Positions 1 through 7,800 are shown, numbered from the stretch's first letter. The stretch is 15,702 nucleotides of DNA from an uncultured bacterium (GCA_905214175.1 CAJMLD010000016.1:1-15702); one strand, 5' to 3'. The notes: generated by a model from the letters alone, not told the origin. Program-made: numbers and translations.

Positions 1-70
1 GAGAGCGGTCCACAAGCGCGAGAGCCTGGCCCAAACCATCCTGGGCTATGCGTCGCGTGGCGCCCTCGCC

Positions 71-799
71 CTAGACCATGCCAACCATGCGATAGCCAAC
101 GCCGACATGCGTCTGGATGTAGCGGGGATGGGCGGTGTCGGCTTCAATCTTCTTGCGAAGTGACCCCATGTACACCCGAAGCGAGGCAAGGTCACCCCCC
201 TGGCCATCTCCCCACACCTCGCGAAGGATGTAGTCGTGGGTAAGGACCTTCCCAACGTTGTGCGAGAGGAGGCAGAGGAGCTTGTACTCGATGGGGGTAA
301 GATGCACCTCGTTGCCAGCGAGCGTCACGATTCCCGCGTCATAGTCGATGCGAAGGTCTCCGTCCTCGAAGACAGACGGAGTGGGGGTGGCCGCGGCATT
401 GGCCGCTCCCGAGTAGCTCAGCCGGCGAAGGGTGCTGCGAATCCGGGCGAGAAGCTCCCCCACCGAGAAGGGCTTTGTCACATAGTCGTCGGCACCGGCG
501 TCCAGGGCGTCGATCTTGTCGGCATCCTCCGCTCTGGCACTCACGACGATGATGGGCATCTGGGACCAACCACGTATGGAGCGCACGACCTCCACGCCGT
601 CGATATCGGGAAGGCCAAGGTCGAGGAGGACCAGGTCCGGGTTGTCTGTTGCAGCCCGAGCTATTGCCTCACGGCCGGTAGCTGCAACTACGTGCGCGAA
701 GCGATATGAGTCTAGAGCGGTCACGATGAGGTTGCGCACCGCGGCGTCATCCTCGACAACGAGTATTCTGGGCTGGTCGTTGGCGCTTGTCACCGGCAT
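71..799 (-). CDS. KdpE-like (OmpR-family) response regulator
   Basis: This is a 242-residue response regulator. The receiver domain spans about residues 10-125, with the acidic pair D17/D18, phospho-acceptor D60 in LLDLGLPDIDG, S88 and K109. A winged-helix DNA-binding domain of OmpR type spans about 145-240 (LTPIEYKLLCLLSHNVGKVLTH, ending HVGVGYRM; both are family signatures). The wording of both domains is closest to KdpE, the regulator of high-affinity potassium uptake, but no kdpFABC gene is in view, so the target is unknown. It is the last gene of the GNAT-kinase-regulator operon and presumably receives phosphate from the kinase just upstream. The ATG at 799 follows GGAGGGG closely and overlaps the kinase gene by 10 nt. 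A GTG at 793, whose GTGA overlaps the kinase stop by 4 nt at better SD spacing, is an equally good start. Confidence 0.93.
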   Translation of the reverse strand: MPVTSANDQPRILVVEDDAAVRNLIVTALDSYRFAHVVAATGREAIARAATDNPDLVLLDLGLPDIDGVEVVRSIRGWSQMPIIVVSARAEDADKIDALDAGADDYVTKPFSVGELLARIRSTLRRLSYSGAANAAATPTPSVFEDGDLRIDYDAGIVTLAGNEVHLTPIEYKLLCLLSHNVGKVLTHDYILREVWGDGQGGDLASLRVYMGSLRKKIEADTAHPRYIQTHVGVGYRMVGMV

Positions 800-2388
800 T
801 CCCCTCCAGACAGGTCCCGCGCGGGGAGCGTGAAGGCGAACACGCACCCATGCGGAGTTGCGGAATCAAGCCAAATCGACCCGCCATGAGCCTCAACTAT
901 GGACTTGCAGAGCGAAAGCCCGAGACCAAAGCTCCTGTGACCATCGGCGAGGCCCTGACCCACAGTATAGAAGGTATCGAAGACTTTGCTGCGGTCCTCG
1001 GGTGGTATCCCCGGGCCATCGTCCGAGACGCTGGTTTCCACCCACTTGCCGGCTCTCCGCAAGGCAATCGTGATGTGCGAGCCAGCCGGCGTGTACTTCA
1101 CCGCGTTGTTCACCAGGTTCACCACCACCTGCACCATGAGGCGCGCGTCCACGTCTACCAGGCAGTCACCATCCGATGGCTCAACGACGAGCGAATGCTC
1201 CGAGACGCGTCGGTCCACGTGGCGAAGAGCCTCCTCGATGACGTCGTCCATGAGCTCGAGGTTGGTGCTGAGGCGCATTCCCCCATTCTCTAGGCGGGTG
1301 ATCGCCAGGAGGTTCTCCACGGTTTCGCTAAGCCAGGTCGCGTCGGACCTCACGCCCCCGAGGAGACGACGGGACTCCACGTCATCGAGGGACCCATCCC
1401 TGTCGAGAAGAATGTCGACGCTACCGATGATCGAGGTCAGGGGCGTCCTCAGGTCATGCGAGATTGAGCGGAGAAGATTCGCACGGAGCCTTTCCTTCTC
1501 CGCACTCATTTGAGCTTGTTCTCGTTCCCTTAGTGCTCGGATGCGACCCAACGCAAGCGTTGCTTCCCCCACGACTGCCGAGGCAACGCCTCTTTCTTTG
1601 GACTCGAGGGGTCGGTCGCCCACAAGAAGGCCCATGACGCCCTCAGGTGGATGTGCGTCCCCCACGGGCAGGTACAGTCCAGAGGCGGAGGAGAAGCAGG
1701 GCGTACCCTCTCCCGCAGGCTCACCATTCTCGAAGGCGCGCATCGCAACCGAGGGCTCAGTGAGGACATCAAGGCTCCCAGCAGGGCTCTCTCCTCCTGG
1801 AGAGAAGCTCCGTCGAGGCTCGACCTTCTCGCCCGTAGACTCATACCAAACCACATCCCGGTCGAGGAGTTTGGCGAGCTGGGCACCTGTCGCTTCAAGG
1901 ACATCCGTAGGGCTCTCGAGACCCTGGAGCATGTGGTCTGTCTCGAGGAGCACCCTCAGGAGCCTGGAGGTCTCCTGCTCTCCTCGAACCCTTTGTCGCA
2001 GTTCTACAGATACTTCACTCGAAACAAAGGCGACAATGCACATGACGATGAACTCTCCGGGATACTGGCTGCCCCATGCCGCAAGGGAGAGTCGCGGCGA
2101 CGAGAAGAAGTAGTTGAACGCGAGCACCGAGAGGGCGGTAGAGATCACGCAGAGGGCACGACTTGTTGTGAAGAGAGCGACCAACTGCACGGAGAGCACG
2201 TAGACCACAACAATTGGCGCGTCACCCATCCCCATGGAGTCAAAACCCATGCCTACGGCCGTGGCAATCGCAAGGAACCCGATCGTGACGATGACGTCGA
2301 CAAGGCGGCGGGTACCTCGAGACAGCCTTCCGCGGAACTCGACAATCGACGAGAGGCGCCCGAATCGGGCGACAGATTCGCTCCTCAT
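790..2388 (-). CDS. KdpD-like sensor histidine kinase lacking the N-terminal KdpD/UspA region
   Basis: This is a 532-residue membrane sensor kinase. Residues about 30-125 carry several hydrophobic helices that look like the DUF4118 four-helix block of KdpD (with the VLAFNYFFSSPRLSL segment). A GAF-like sensor stretch follows at about 150-285, then the HisKA dimerisation domain with phospho-accepting H311 in SISHDLRTPLTSI. The HATPase domain has the N-box VVNLVNNAVKYT (421-432), the G1 box SDDGPGIP (455-462) and the G2 box SFGLGLSLCKS. Classical KdpD is about 900 residues and begins with a cytoplasmic KdpD domain plus a UspA domain; both are absent and the protein starts almost at the membrane block. 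The ATG lies 12 nt after the GNAT stop with a weak GGGGG-type ribosome site, so translation is probably coupled. It pairs with the overlapping downstream response regulator. The signal sensed cannot be told from the sequence. Confidence 0.92.
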   Translation of the reverse strand: MRSESVARFGRLSSIVEFRGRLSRGTRRLVDVIVTIGFLAIATAVGMGFDSMGMGDAPIVVVYVLSVQLVALFTTSRALCVISTALSVLAFNYFFSSPRLSLAAWGSQYPGEFIVMCIVAFVSSEVSVELRQRVRGEQETSRLLRVLLETDHMLQGLESPTDVLEATGAQLAKLLDRDVVWYESTGEKVEPRRSFSPGGESPAGSLDVLTEPSVAMRAFENGEPAGEGTPCFSSASGLYLPVGDAHPPEGVMGLLVGDRPLESKERGVASAVVGEATLALGRIRALREREQAQMSAEKERLRANLLRSISHDLRTPLTSIIGSVDILLDRDGSLDDVESRRLLGGVRSDATWLSETVENLLAITRLENGGMRLSTNLELMDDVIEEALRHVDRRVSEHSLVVEPSDGDCLVDVDARLMVQVVVNLVNNAVKYTPAGSHITIALRRAGKWVETSVSDDGPGIPPEDRSKVFDTFYTVGQGLADGHRSFGLGLSLCKSIVEAHGGSIWLDSATPHGCVFAFTLPARDLSGGECR

Positions 2389-2400
2389 CGCTCTGGCCCC

Positions 2401-2901
2401 CTATGCCTTGGGACCGCAGTATACGTAAGCCAAACGCTCATCGCCATTGCGGCCCAGCTTGATGACACCGCAGTACGAGAACCCCCTGCTGGCGAGAAGG
2501 CCCTGCATGGGCTTGTTGTCGCGATGGGTGTCGACGTGGAGGTTGCGTCCATGCTCCAGCGCCCAGTCGAGCATGGCACCGCCAACCCCCTGGCCCTGCC
2601 GCAGAACCGCAAGGCGATGCACCAGGTCATACGGCTCGTCGTTTGGCCAGGCGCCCTCGTAGATACGCGCGTAGTCAGGCTCCGGCCCGGGGAGGAAGGC
2701 AAAGCAGCCAAGCACCTCGTCATTCTCGTCCACGCAGACGCGCAGAGCGCCCGTGACAATGTCTTGCTCTACCAGCTCTCGAGGAGGGAAGCTGTCGCCC
2801 CACTGGTTGGGATTGCCGGCTTCTCGCATGAACGCGCGTGCGCTCTCGTAGACCGCAAGGGCGTCGTCGAGGTCAGCGGCGGTTGCTGGACGTATGTGCA
2901 T
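2401..2901 (-). CDS. GNAT-family N-acetyltransferase
   Basis: This 166-residue protein fits the small single-domain GNAT fold, which transfers an acetyl group from acetyl-CoA to an amine on a small molecule or protein. It starts MHIRPATAADLDD, the usual first strand and helix of the family. The acetyl-CoA pyrophosphate loop is at about 100-108 (LRQGQGVGG, matching the Q/RxxGxG/A motif A), followed by the helix AMLDWALEHG. The late strand-helix motif HVDTHRDNKPMQGLLASRGF is also typical. The ATG at 2901 has a clean AGGAG five bases upstream; a longer reading from 2925 lacks this. It is the first gene of the operon with the KdpD-like kinase. The substrate is unknown. Co-transcription with a two-component system is notable but does not reveal it. 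Confidence 0.93.
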   Translation of the reverse strand: MHIRPATAADLDDALAVYESARAFMREAGNPNQWGDSFPPRELVEQDIVTGALRVCVDENDEVLGCFAFLPGPEPDYARIYEGAWPNDEPYDLVHRLAVLRQGQGVGGAMLDWALEHGRNLHVDTHRDNKPMQGLLASRGFSYCGVIKLGRNGDERLAYVYCGPKA

Positions 2902-2930
2902 GGTGGCTCCTAAAAGTAGGGTCATTACAG

Positions 2931-2963
2931 GAAAGACCCGGCTGCGAATTCATCGCAGCCGGG
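2931..2963 (-). terminator. Rho-independent terminator after the C11 protease gene
   Basis: A perfect 11-bp inverted repeat (CCCGGCTGCGA / TCGCAGCCGGG) with a 5-nt loop occupies 2937-2963. Read on the minus strand the stem is followed by TCTTTCC, a modest T-rich tail. It sits about 65 nt past the stop of the protease gene and about 30 nt before the GNAT start, so it separates the two minus-strand transcription units. The short T tract makes it weaker than the ideal. Confidence 0.7.
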
Positions 2964-3001
2964 CGAGAACGGTCCTTTAGGCTTGATTCTACTCGTGCGT
3001 A

Positions 3002-3030
3002 TGAGACAAAGGGACTGTCCCTTTGTCTCA
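3002..3030. repeat. Dispersed palindromic element, copy 1
   Basis: This is a perfect 14-bp palindrome (TGAGACAAAGGGAC, one central T, then its complement). Its outermost TGA on the minus strand is the stop codon of the C11 protease gene. It is related to copies at 5157-5187 and 10928-10962, which differ mainly at one A/G position in the stem. There is no T tract, so it does not look like a standard intrinsic terminator. Confidence 0.85.
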
Positions 3031-5118
3031 CTGCTCCGTGGTCAAGACCTCGGTGTCAACCTGGGAGCCATAGACCGTGGTCAGCGCTCCCCAGAACAGC
3101 ACGTCGGCATCGCCGGCATCCTGGTAACGCACCTCGACGTTAGATGGGTCGGACACCGTGATGACGTTGCCTTGAAGGGTCTCGACCCAGTTGCCTTCGG
3201 AGTCGAAGTAGTCAAAGATCGGCGTCAGCGTGTCGCCCGCCTTGAGCTGGCCCAGGCCACGACCGAGGACGTAGCCCTGTCCAGACATCCGGTAGCCCTG
3301 AACGTACCCCACGGTCTCGCCCTCGCCGCGCTCGCTCGCCGTGGGCCAGCTCACCACCAGATCAATCCGCTCTTCGCCGTTGAGAATCGCCGGAATGGTT
3401 CCGGAGTAGCGAATCTCGCCATCCTCGGTCTCCTCGGGTACGTCGCAGTAGAACGAGAAGAAGCTGCCATCGATCGAGAGCCACTCGCCGTCAAAGTCCA
3501 CCGCGATGTTCTCGTCATCCGTTACCTGGTAGGCATCGTCGGTGCCCAACATGAGGTAACCGTCGCCATAGTTCTGCATGACCGTAATCTGGAAGTCCGA
3601 GAAAGCATCCCACAGGTTGTCATCCATCTCCACAACCCAGTTGGAGCCGTCCCAGGCAAGCTCAAGCTCGTCGGGAAGCTCCTGGTAGGAGAACTCGCTA
3701 GCGAGGTCCTCGAACCAGCCCTCGGACGAGAAGGACCCGTTTGCATAGCTGTCGCTGGATGACGAGGCACTTGCTGCCGCGTCCGAGTTCTGGGCGACTT
3801 CTGCACTCGCGTCCGAGCTCACGATGCCGTGGCTTGAGGTTGTGGGAGAGTTGCCCATGACGCTCAAAAAGTAGTCATAGAAGACAACGGGCTCTGTATA
3901 GTCGATGTCCTCAAGAACCTGACGCACGTCAGAGTACTGGGAGATCTCGGAGTACGGGAAGTACATCGCAAGGCCGTTGGAGCCCAAAGACGTGTTGCTT
4001 CGATACTTGACGCAGCTCGCCACTGCCTCGGACACGTCGTCTGTCCCCTCGAAGTCCGTGCGGTCGATCACGTCAACGAGGTCGACCTGGTCGACGGAGT
4101 CCTCTGCATAGGACTTCGCGCGGGAGCGGGCGCCAGACATGGTCGTGAAGAGGTCGTTGTCTGCCCTGATGCTATCGGCAGCCTCATCGAGGAAGGTTGA
4201 CAGGCGCTCGTAGACACGGCTTATCTCGCGCAGGTCGATGAGGGAGAGCGTCGTGTTCTCATCGCCCGTTTCCGCGTAGTGAGCCGAGAAGTCGTCAATG
4301 ATCGTCCTGCCCAGATCTGTCGTGGCAATGGAGGGATCAGACCCCAGCCGAGTGAGGAAGCCGGTCCACGACCAGCCGTCGCCAGGCTCGGTCTCCTCGG
4401 AGGCAACGAGGTAGTCTGCCACGGCCTCCATGGCCCAAGCGCACTCGACCGTGGCCATGAGGCAGGCATCAAAGCCCACCATGTCAAACGTCACGCCGCT
4501 CGCCTTTATGGCGTTGCGGAGCTGGGAAAGCGTGAGGGCGGAGGCATCGGGGTAGTTCTCGTCATAGCCAAAACCGCCGATGGTGCCGCCGCCGTGGTCC
4601 CAGAAGATGAGGATGTAGCGGTCTGCAGGGCGCTCCTCGGCCGCCCACGAGCAGAAGTCCGCAACCTCGTCCTCGTCGAGCATCGTAGCTTCCCCGGAGT
4701 CCTGGACGAGGTTTGCCTCTCCGTTCTCGAGAACCCAGCGCTGGCGCGTAGACGGGTCGGCCTCGGACGAGAAGGACCACTCTGACGCCCCACCCGTCTC
4801 CAAGACCACATTCACGTTGTCGCCGAGGTCCGCCTCGAGCATCTCCTCGATGTCGGCGGATGCCGCGCCGTAGCCGGACTCGAGGTCCGACCCACACATG
4901 TATACCATCACCGTGGCGCTCTTTGCCGAGGCGACGTCCACGTAGTAGTCGCGCAGGCCCGCCGTGCTAAGGTCCGTTCCCGAAATACCCGCAGGTGCAA
5001 CTGCAGGCTCATCGTCCGCGCACCCCACAAGCCCTAGGCACGAGAGAGAAAGGATGCCCGCCAGAGCAAGCGTGGCTAATCCGCGCGTACTCCACATCCT
5101 GCTCTTCGTCATCTTCAT
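3028..5118 (-). CDS. C11 (clostripain-type) cysteine peptidase, secreted lipoprotein
   Basis: This 696-residue protein has a basic start, a hydrophobic core and the lipobox LVGC, giving lipidated C33, so it should be anchored outside the cytoplasmic membrane. The clostripain-family (MEROPS C11) domain follows at about 65-430. Catalytic His is H175 in IFWDHGGGTIGG and catalytic Cys is C219 in VGFDACLMATVE, both in the family's standard context. After about residue 430 comes a Ser/Ala/Asp-rich linker with no clear fold, then about 220 residues of beta-rich sequence with many Trp, Tyr and Asp. I do not recognise that part; it may bind a ligand or the wall. C11 enzymes usually cleave after Arg or Lys. 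It is the second gene after the four-helix protein, 68 nt apart across a palindrome. ATG 5118 is 3 nt after AAGGAG; the ATG at 5112 has more normal spacing. Confidence 0.9.
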   Translation of the reverse strand: MKMTKSRMWSTRGLATLALAGILSLSCLGLVGCADDEPAVAPAGISGTDLSTAGLRDYYVDVASAKSATVMVYMCGSDLESGYGAASADIEEMLEADLGDNVNVVLETGGASEWSFSSEADPSTRQRWVLENGEANLVQDSGEATMLDEDEVADFCSWAAEERPADRYILIFWDHGGGTIGGFGYDENYPDASALTLSQLRNAIKASGVTFDMVGFDACLMATVECAWAMEAVADYLVASEETEPGDGWSWTGFLTRLGSDPSIATTDLGRTIIDDFSAHYAETGDENTTLSLIDLREISRVYERLSTFLDEAADSIRADNDLFTTMSGARSRAKSYAEDSVDQVDLVDVIDRTDFEGTDDVSEAVASCVKYRSNTSLGSNGLAMYFPYSEISQYSDVRQVLEDIDYTEPVVFYDYFLSVMGNSPTTSSHGIVSSDASAEVAQNSDAAASASSSSDSYANGSFSSEGWFEDLASEFSYQELPDELELAWDGSNWVVEMDDNLWDAFSDFQITVMQNYGDGYLMLGTDDAYQVTDDENIAVDFDGEWLSIDGSFFSFYCDVPEETEDGEIRYSGTIPAILNGEERIDLVVSWPTASERGEGETVGYVQGYRMSGQGYVLGRGLGQLKAGDTLTPIFDYFDSEGNWVETLQGNVITVSDPSNVEVRYQDAGDADVLFWGALTTVYGSQVDTEVLTTEQ

Positions 5119-5156
5119 TCTCTCCTTGCGTGCCTAGGGATGCGTTGCCTTGCGAC

Positions 5157-5187
5157 ATGAGACAAAGGGACTATCCCCTTGTCTCAT
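5157..5187. repeat. Dispersed palindromic element, copy 2
   Basis: Two 14-nt arms (ATGAGACAAAGGGA and TCCCCTTGTCTCAT) flank a CTA centre, with a single arm mismatch. On the minus strand that mismatch is a G-U wobble, so the RNA stem is preserved. Its last base overlaps the TAA stop of the four-helix protein gene, and the element lies between that gene and the C11 protease gene within one probable transcript. Confidence 0.82.
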
Positions 5188-5615
5188 TACGCGATGCCCT
5201 TCCTAGTCTGGATAACACCGTAGAGGTAGAGCGCAGGCAGGATGATGCCGACAAACGCATTTGCGATGGAGCCACCGTCACCGGTGCTGATAGCGCTCAC
5301 GATGCTGTAGATGCCGTAAATGACGCTGATGACGCCAAGGACGAAGGCCAAGGTGTTCTTGTCGTTGCGCTTGGACGCGTTGAGGCCAACGACGCCCACG
5401 AAGAGGTTGAGAAGGCCGCCGATAAACGCCACAACGCCAAGGACTGCCGCAACGCCGGCCGCGATGCCCACCATGTCATCCGACGAGGCAATGAAGACGC
5501 CCATCATCATGAACAGGCCAATCACAAGGTTGGCGATGGCAAACACGATCATGATGATCGAAGCCACGCGCAGTACGCTGCTGCCAGAGGCCATGCTGTT
5601 GCTGTTCTGATTCAT
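5187..5615 (-). CDS. Small four-helix membrane protein of unknown function
   Basis: This is a 142-residue protein. A short polar N-terminus (MNQNSNSMASGSS) is followed by four predicted membrane segments at about 14-41, 48-78, 88-110 and 117-135. Loops are short and the tail is basic (TRKGIA), suggesting both ends face the cytoplasm. Glycine- and alanine-rich helices resemble generic tetraspan DUF proteins; I do not assign a family. The ATG at 5615 has AAGGAG six bases upstream. An upstream reading to 5702 lacks such a site and would run through the operator. Its promoter carries one of the four shared TCATACTTYGGNATGA sites. It leads a probable two-gene transcript with the C11 protease lipoprotein, so it could be a membrane partner of that enzyme, which is inference. 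Confidence 0.85.
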   Translation of the reverse strand: MNQNSNSMASGSSVLRVASIIMIVFAIANLVIGLFMMMGVFIASSDDMVGIAAGVAAVLGVVAFIGGLLNLFVGVVGLNASKRNDKNTLAFVLGVISVIYGIYSIVSAISTGDGGSIANAFVGIILPALYLYGVIQTRKGIA

Positions 5616-5670
5616 CAATCTCTCCTTTGCGAGTTTTAAGCCGAGGGCCCGTTGCCCTCCGCTTGCAGGA

Positions 5671-5715
5671 ATGGTACGGAGCTGCATTTGCCGGCGCGTC
5701 ATACCGAAGTATGAC
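5671..5715 (-). promoter_or_regulatory. Shared operator plus -10 box (site A) for the four-helix protein / C11 protease transcript
   Basis: On the minus strand the 18-bp perfect palindrome GTCATACTTCGGTATGAC (5715-5698) contains the 16-mer TCATACTTCGGTATGA. Exactly 22 nt later is TACCAT (5676-5671), a 4/6 match to TATAAT. No -35 hexamer is seen between them. The predicted start is near 5664, giving a leader of about 50 nt. The same arrangement occurs at three other genes in this window. Confidence 0.72.
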
Positions 5716-5735
5716 TGGCACCTGAGAGCGCTTAG

Positions 5736-7148
5736 TTACTCGACGTCGTTGGAGTCGAAGCGATCGCCGCACTCGGGGCAGAACTTGGGCGGGTGGGTCT
5801 GGTCCTCCGGCACCCACCCACACTTGTCACAGCGATAGCGCGGCTGAGGGGCCGGCTGCGGCTTGGGCGTACCGCACTCCTGGCAGAACTTGCCGCGGTT
5901 GGCAGTACCACAAGAGGGGCAGGTCCAGCCATCGTCGTCAGACGCTGTGGGTGAGGGGGCAGCGTTGGTCGCCACCGGGACCGCATCGGGCGCAGGGGTG
6001 TACGCCGCCGAAGCCGCTACGGAACCTGCCTGTGCCGCGGGCTGCGGCTGCGACGCAGGAGCGCCCTGAGGAACCGGACCATCCGGGTAGCCGGCCGGAA
6101 CTCCCTGGGGCGCGGGGCCTCCGGGGTAGCCGCCTTGGCCCATCTGGAAGAGCTGCTGGGCGTTCATGCCACCCATACCGCCTGCCATCTGCGCCATGTT
6201 CATGCCGGCAAATCCCACGAAGGCGCCGGAGTCGTTTCCGGCGGCAGTGCGCATGGCGTCGCCCTGCGCGGAGGCGAGGTTCGCCGCGGCCATGCGCGGG
6301 TCGCGCATGACGGCCGTGCGCTGGAGCTCCTTGATGGTCTTCTCGTCCTCTGGGTCTGCCGCAATGGCGTTGACGCCAAACGCCACGATCTGGATGCCTC
6401 GGGTCTCTCGCCACTTCTTCGAGAGGATGTCCGAAAGCGCCTGGGAGACCTCCTCGGTGTGCGCCGGTACGGCCGAGTAGCGAATTCCCATCTCGGAGAT
6501 GCGCGCGAACGCCGGCTGCAGTGCCGTGAGCAGCTCGCTTCTCAGCTGAGAGGCAATCTGGTCGCGCGTGTACTCGTCCTCGACGTTGCCGCATACGTTC
6601 TGGTAGAACAGCAGCGGATCGGCGAGCTTGAACGAGAACTCGCCGTTACAGCGCACGGCAATGTCCATGTCGAGACCGATGTTGTTGTCCACCACGCGGA
6701 AGGGCACCGGCGTTGGGGTGCCATAGCGGTTGCCCATGATCTCTTTGGTGTTGAAGTAGTACACGCGCTGGTCAAGACCAGTGTCGCCACCAAAGGTGAA
6801 GCGCTTGCCAATGTTCTTGAACGTATCGACGATGCTCGAGCCGAGATTGCCCGCAAAGACGGAGGGGGCGGCTTTGGAGTCGTAGGTGAACTCGCCCGGC
6901 TCGGCGCAGAAGTCCACGACCTTGCCCTGCTCAACGATGACCATGCACTGGCCATCATTGACCACGACGATCGAGCCGTTCGAGATGATGTTGTCGTCAC
7001 CTTTCGTGTTGGAGCTGCGAGACCCAACGCGCTTCTGGCCCTTTGCGCACAGGACGTGCGCGTCGAGCGACTCGCAGTAGATCATTTCCTTCCACTGGTC
7101 GGCGAGGTTGCCGGTGAGGGCACCGAGGGCCGCCTTGATGAGTGCCAT
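5736..7148 (-). CDS. SPFH-domain protein with two C-terminal zinc ribbons (YdjI-like)
   Basis: This is a 470-residue protein. About residues 20-290 match the SPFH/'virion core protein'-type domain seen in Bacillus YdjI (GSIVVVNDGQCMVIVEQGKVVDF, then the TFGG and YYFNTKEIMGN stretches), ending in a helical segment with TIKELQRTAVMRDP. A flexible Gly/Met/Gln/Pro/Ala-rich linker runs about 300-405. Two zinc ribbons follow: C410-C413/C422-C425 and C440-C443/C457-C460. SPFH proteins assemble into oligomeric scaffolds at membranes. YdjI is linked to membrane-stress PspA systems in Bacillus, but no PspA gene is visible here. The ATG has a textbook AAGGAGG seven bases upstream. It lies 31 nt after the other zinc-ribbon gene and is probably co-transcribed with it from operator site B. 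Confidence 0.9.
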   Translation of the reverse strand: MALIKAALGALTGNLADQWKEMIYCESLDAHVLCAKGQKRVGSRSSNTKGDDNIISNGSIVVVNDGQCMVIVEQGKVVDFCAEPGEFTYDSKAAPSVFAGNLGSSIVDTFKNIGKRFTFGGDTGLDQRVYYFNTKEIMGNRYGTPTPVPFRVVDNNIGLDMDIAVRCNGEFSFKLADPLLFYQNVCGNVEDEYTRDQIASQLRSELLTALQPAFARISEMGIRYSAVPAHTEEVSQALSDILSKKWRETRGIQIVAFGVNAIAADPEDEKTIKELQRTAVMRDPRMAAANLASAQGDAMRTAAGNDSGAFVGFAGMNMAQMAGGMGGMNAQQLFQMGQGGYPGGPAPQGVPAGYPDGPVPQGAPASQPQPAAQAGSVAASAAYTPAPDAVPVATNAAPSPTASDDDGWTCPSCGTANRGKFCQECGTPKPQPAPQPRYRCDKCGWVPEDQTHPPKFCPECGDRFDSNDVE

Positions 7149-7179
7149 GGGAAAGCCTCCTTACTTGTGATGCCTCGCG

Positions 7180-7755
7180 CTACTCCTGCAGATCGCGCAT
7201 CACGCGGGCCACGATCTTGGCCTCATCGCTGGACATGATGAAGGGGTGACCGCCGATGATGACCTTGCCCCCGTTTCGCTCAATCCTGCAGTCGTCGTAG
7301 TCGTCCCAGTCGACGAACGCGGAGTCCCCGTCCTCGTCGACCATGTAGACTCCCGAGACGGTCACGGCAAAGCCGACCTTGCAGCTACCGAAGATCGTGG
7401 TGTCGACAACGCAATAGACCTCGTCGGCGTCATCATCGTCGATGCCAAAGTGCTTGACGGCCGCGTCAATCTTGTCCGGGTTGTCGTCAAGCCGGTCTCC
7501 GAAGTACGCGTCGGACAGGTCGGACTCGTCATCGACGTGCTCGTCGTAGGCGTCCCGGAAGAACTGCTCGAAGTCGAAGCCCTCCTCGTCGTCCTCCTCG
7601 TCCTCGACGTCATCGGAGACTGCCGCAGCCGTCTCCGCCTCGCCGTCCTTGAGCTTGAAGACGCTGTCGCAGCTGGTGCAGCGGCCGTAGACGCCGTTGC
7701 CAAACGGGACGACATCACCCATGCAGTTAGGGCACTTCATCGAGATTGCTTCCAT
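7180..7755 (-). CDS. Zinc-ribbon protein with acidic linker and unassigned beta-rich C-terminal domain
   Basis: This is a 191-residue protein. An N-terminal zinc ribbon has C8-C11 and C26-C29 (CPNC and CTSC). A very acidic segment at about 48-93 (EDEEDDEEGFDFEQFF and DDESD runs) links it to a C-terminal domain of about 80 residues containing DTTIFGSCKVGFAVTVSGVY and ending with a helix (SDEAKIVARVMRDLQE). That domain resembles small PH-like bacterial domains, a resemblance I cannot confirm. There is no signal peptide or membrane segment, so it is cytoplasmic. The ATG at 7755 is six bases from AAAGGA; the ATG at 7761 is too close and the one at 7740 lacks a good site. It is first in the transcript with the SPFH protein, which itself ends in zinc ribbons, so the two may work together. 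Confidence 0.88.
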   Translation of the reverse strand: MEAISMKCPNCMGDVVPFGNGVYGRCTSCDSVFKLKDGEAETAAAVSDDVEDEEDDEEGFDFEQFFRDAYDEHVDDESDLSDAYFGDRLDDNPDKIDAAVKHFGIDDDDADEVYCVVDTTIFGSCKVGFAVTVSGVYMVDEDGDSAFVDWDDYDDCRIERNGGKVIIGGHPFIMSSDEAKIVARVMRDLQE

Positions 7756-7800
7756 GATCATTCCTTTCAGGCAGGGGGTGGGATTTCGTGCGTCGCCGTG

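Noticed and set aside
1..70. Possible start of another minus-strand gene downstream of the response regulator
   Set aside because: Frames are open to the edge, but 70 bases with no clear ribosome site or motif are too little to support a gene.
1835..1850. TCATACCAAACCACAT, resembling half of the shared operator
   Set aside because: It lies inside the sensor kinase coding region, lacks the second half GTATGA, and has no promoter context.
2989..3004. GTATGA next to palindrome copy 1, resembling an operator half
   Set aside because: The matching TCATAC half is absent; the GTATGA arises where the repeat abuts the flanking sequence.
3002..3030. Palindromic repeats as ordinary intrinsic terminators
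   Set aside because: Arms lack a following T run on either strand, and copy 2 lies inside a probable operon.
5698..5715. Site A as an intrinsic terminator of the SPFH gene
   Set aside because: The stem is only 7 bp and is followed by GCGCCGG instead of a T tract; its match to three other promoter-placed sites supports an operator.
6135..7238. Plus-strand open frame of about 367 codons opposite the SPFH gene
   Set aside because: It is antisense to an SPFH protein with strong ribosome site and zinc ribbons, and its translation shows no recognisable motif.
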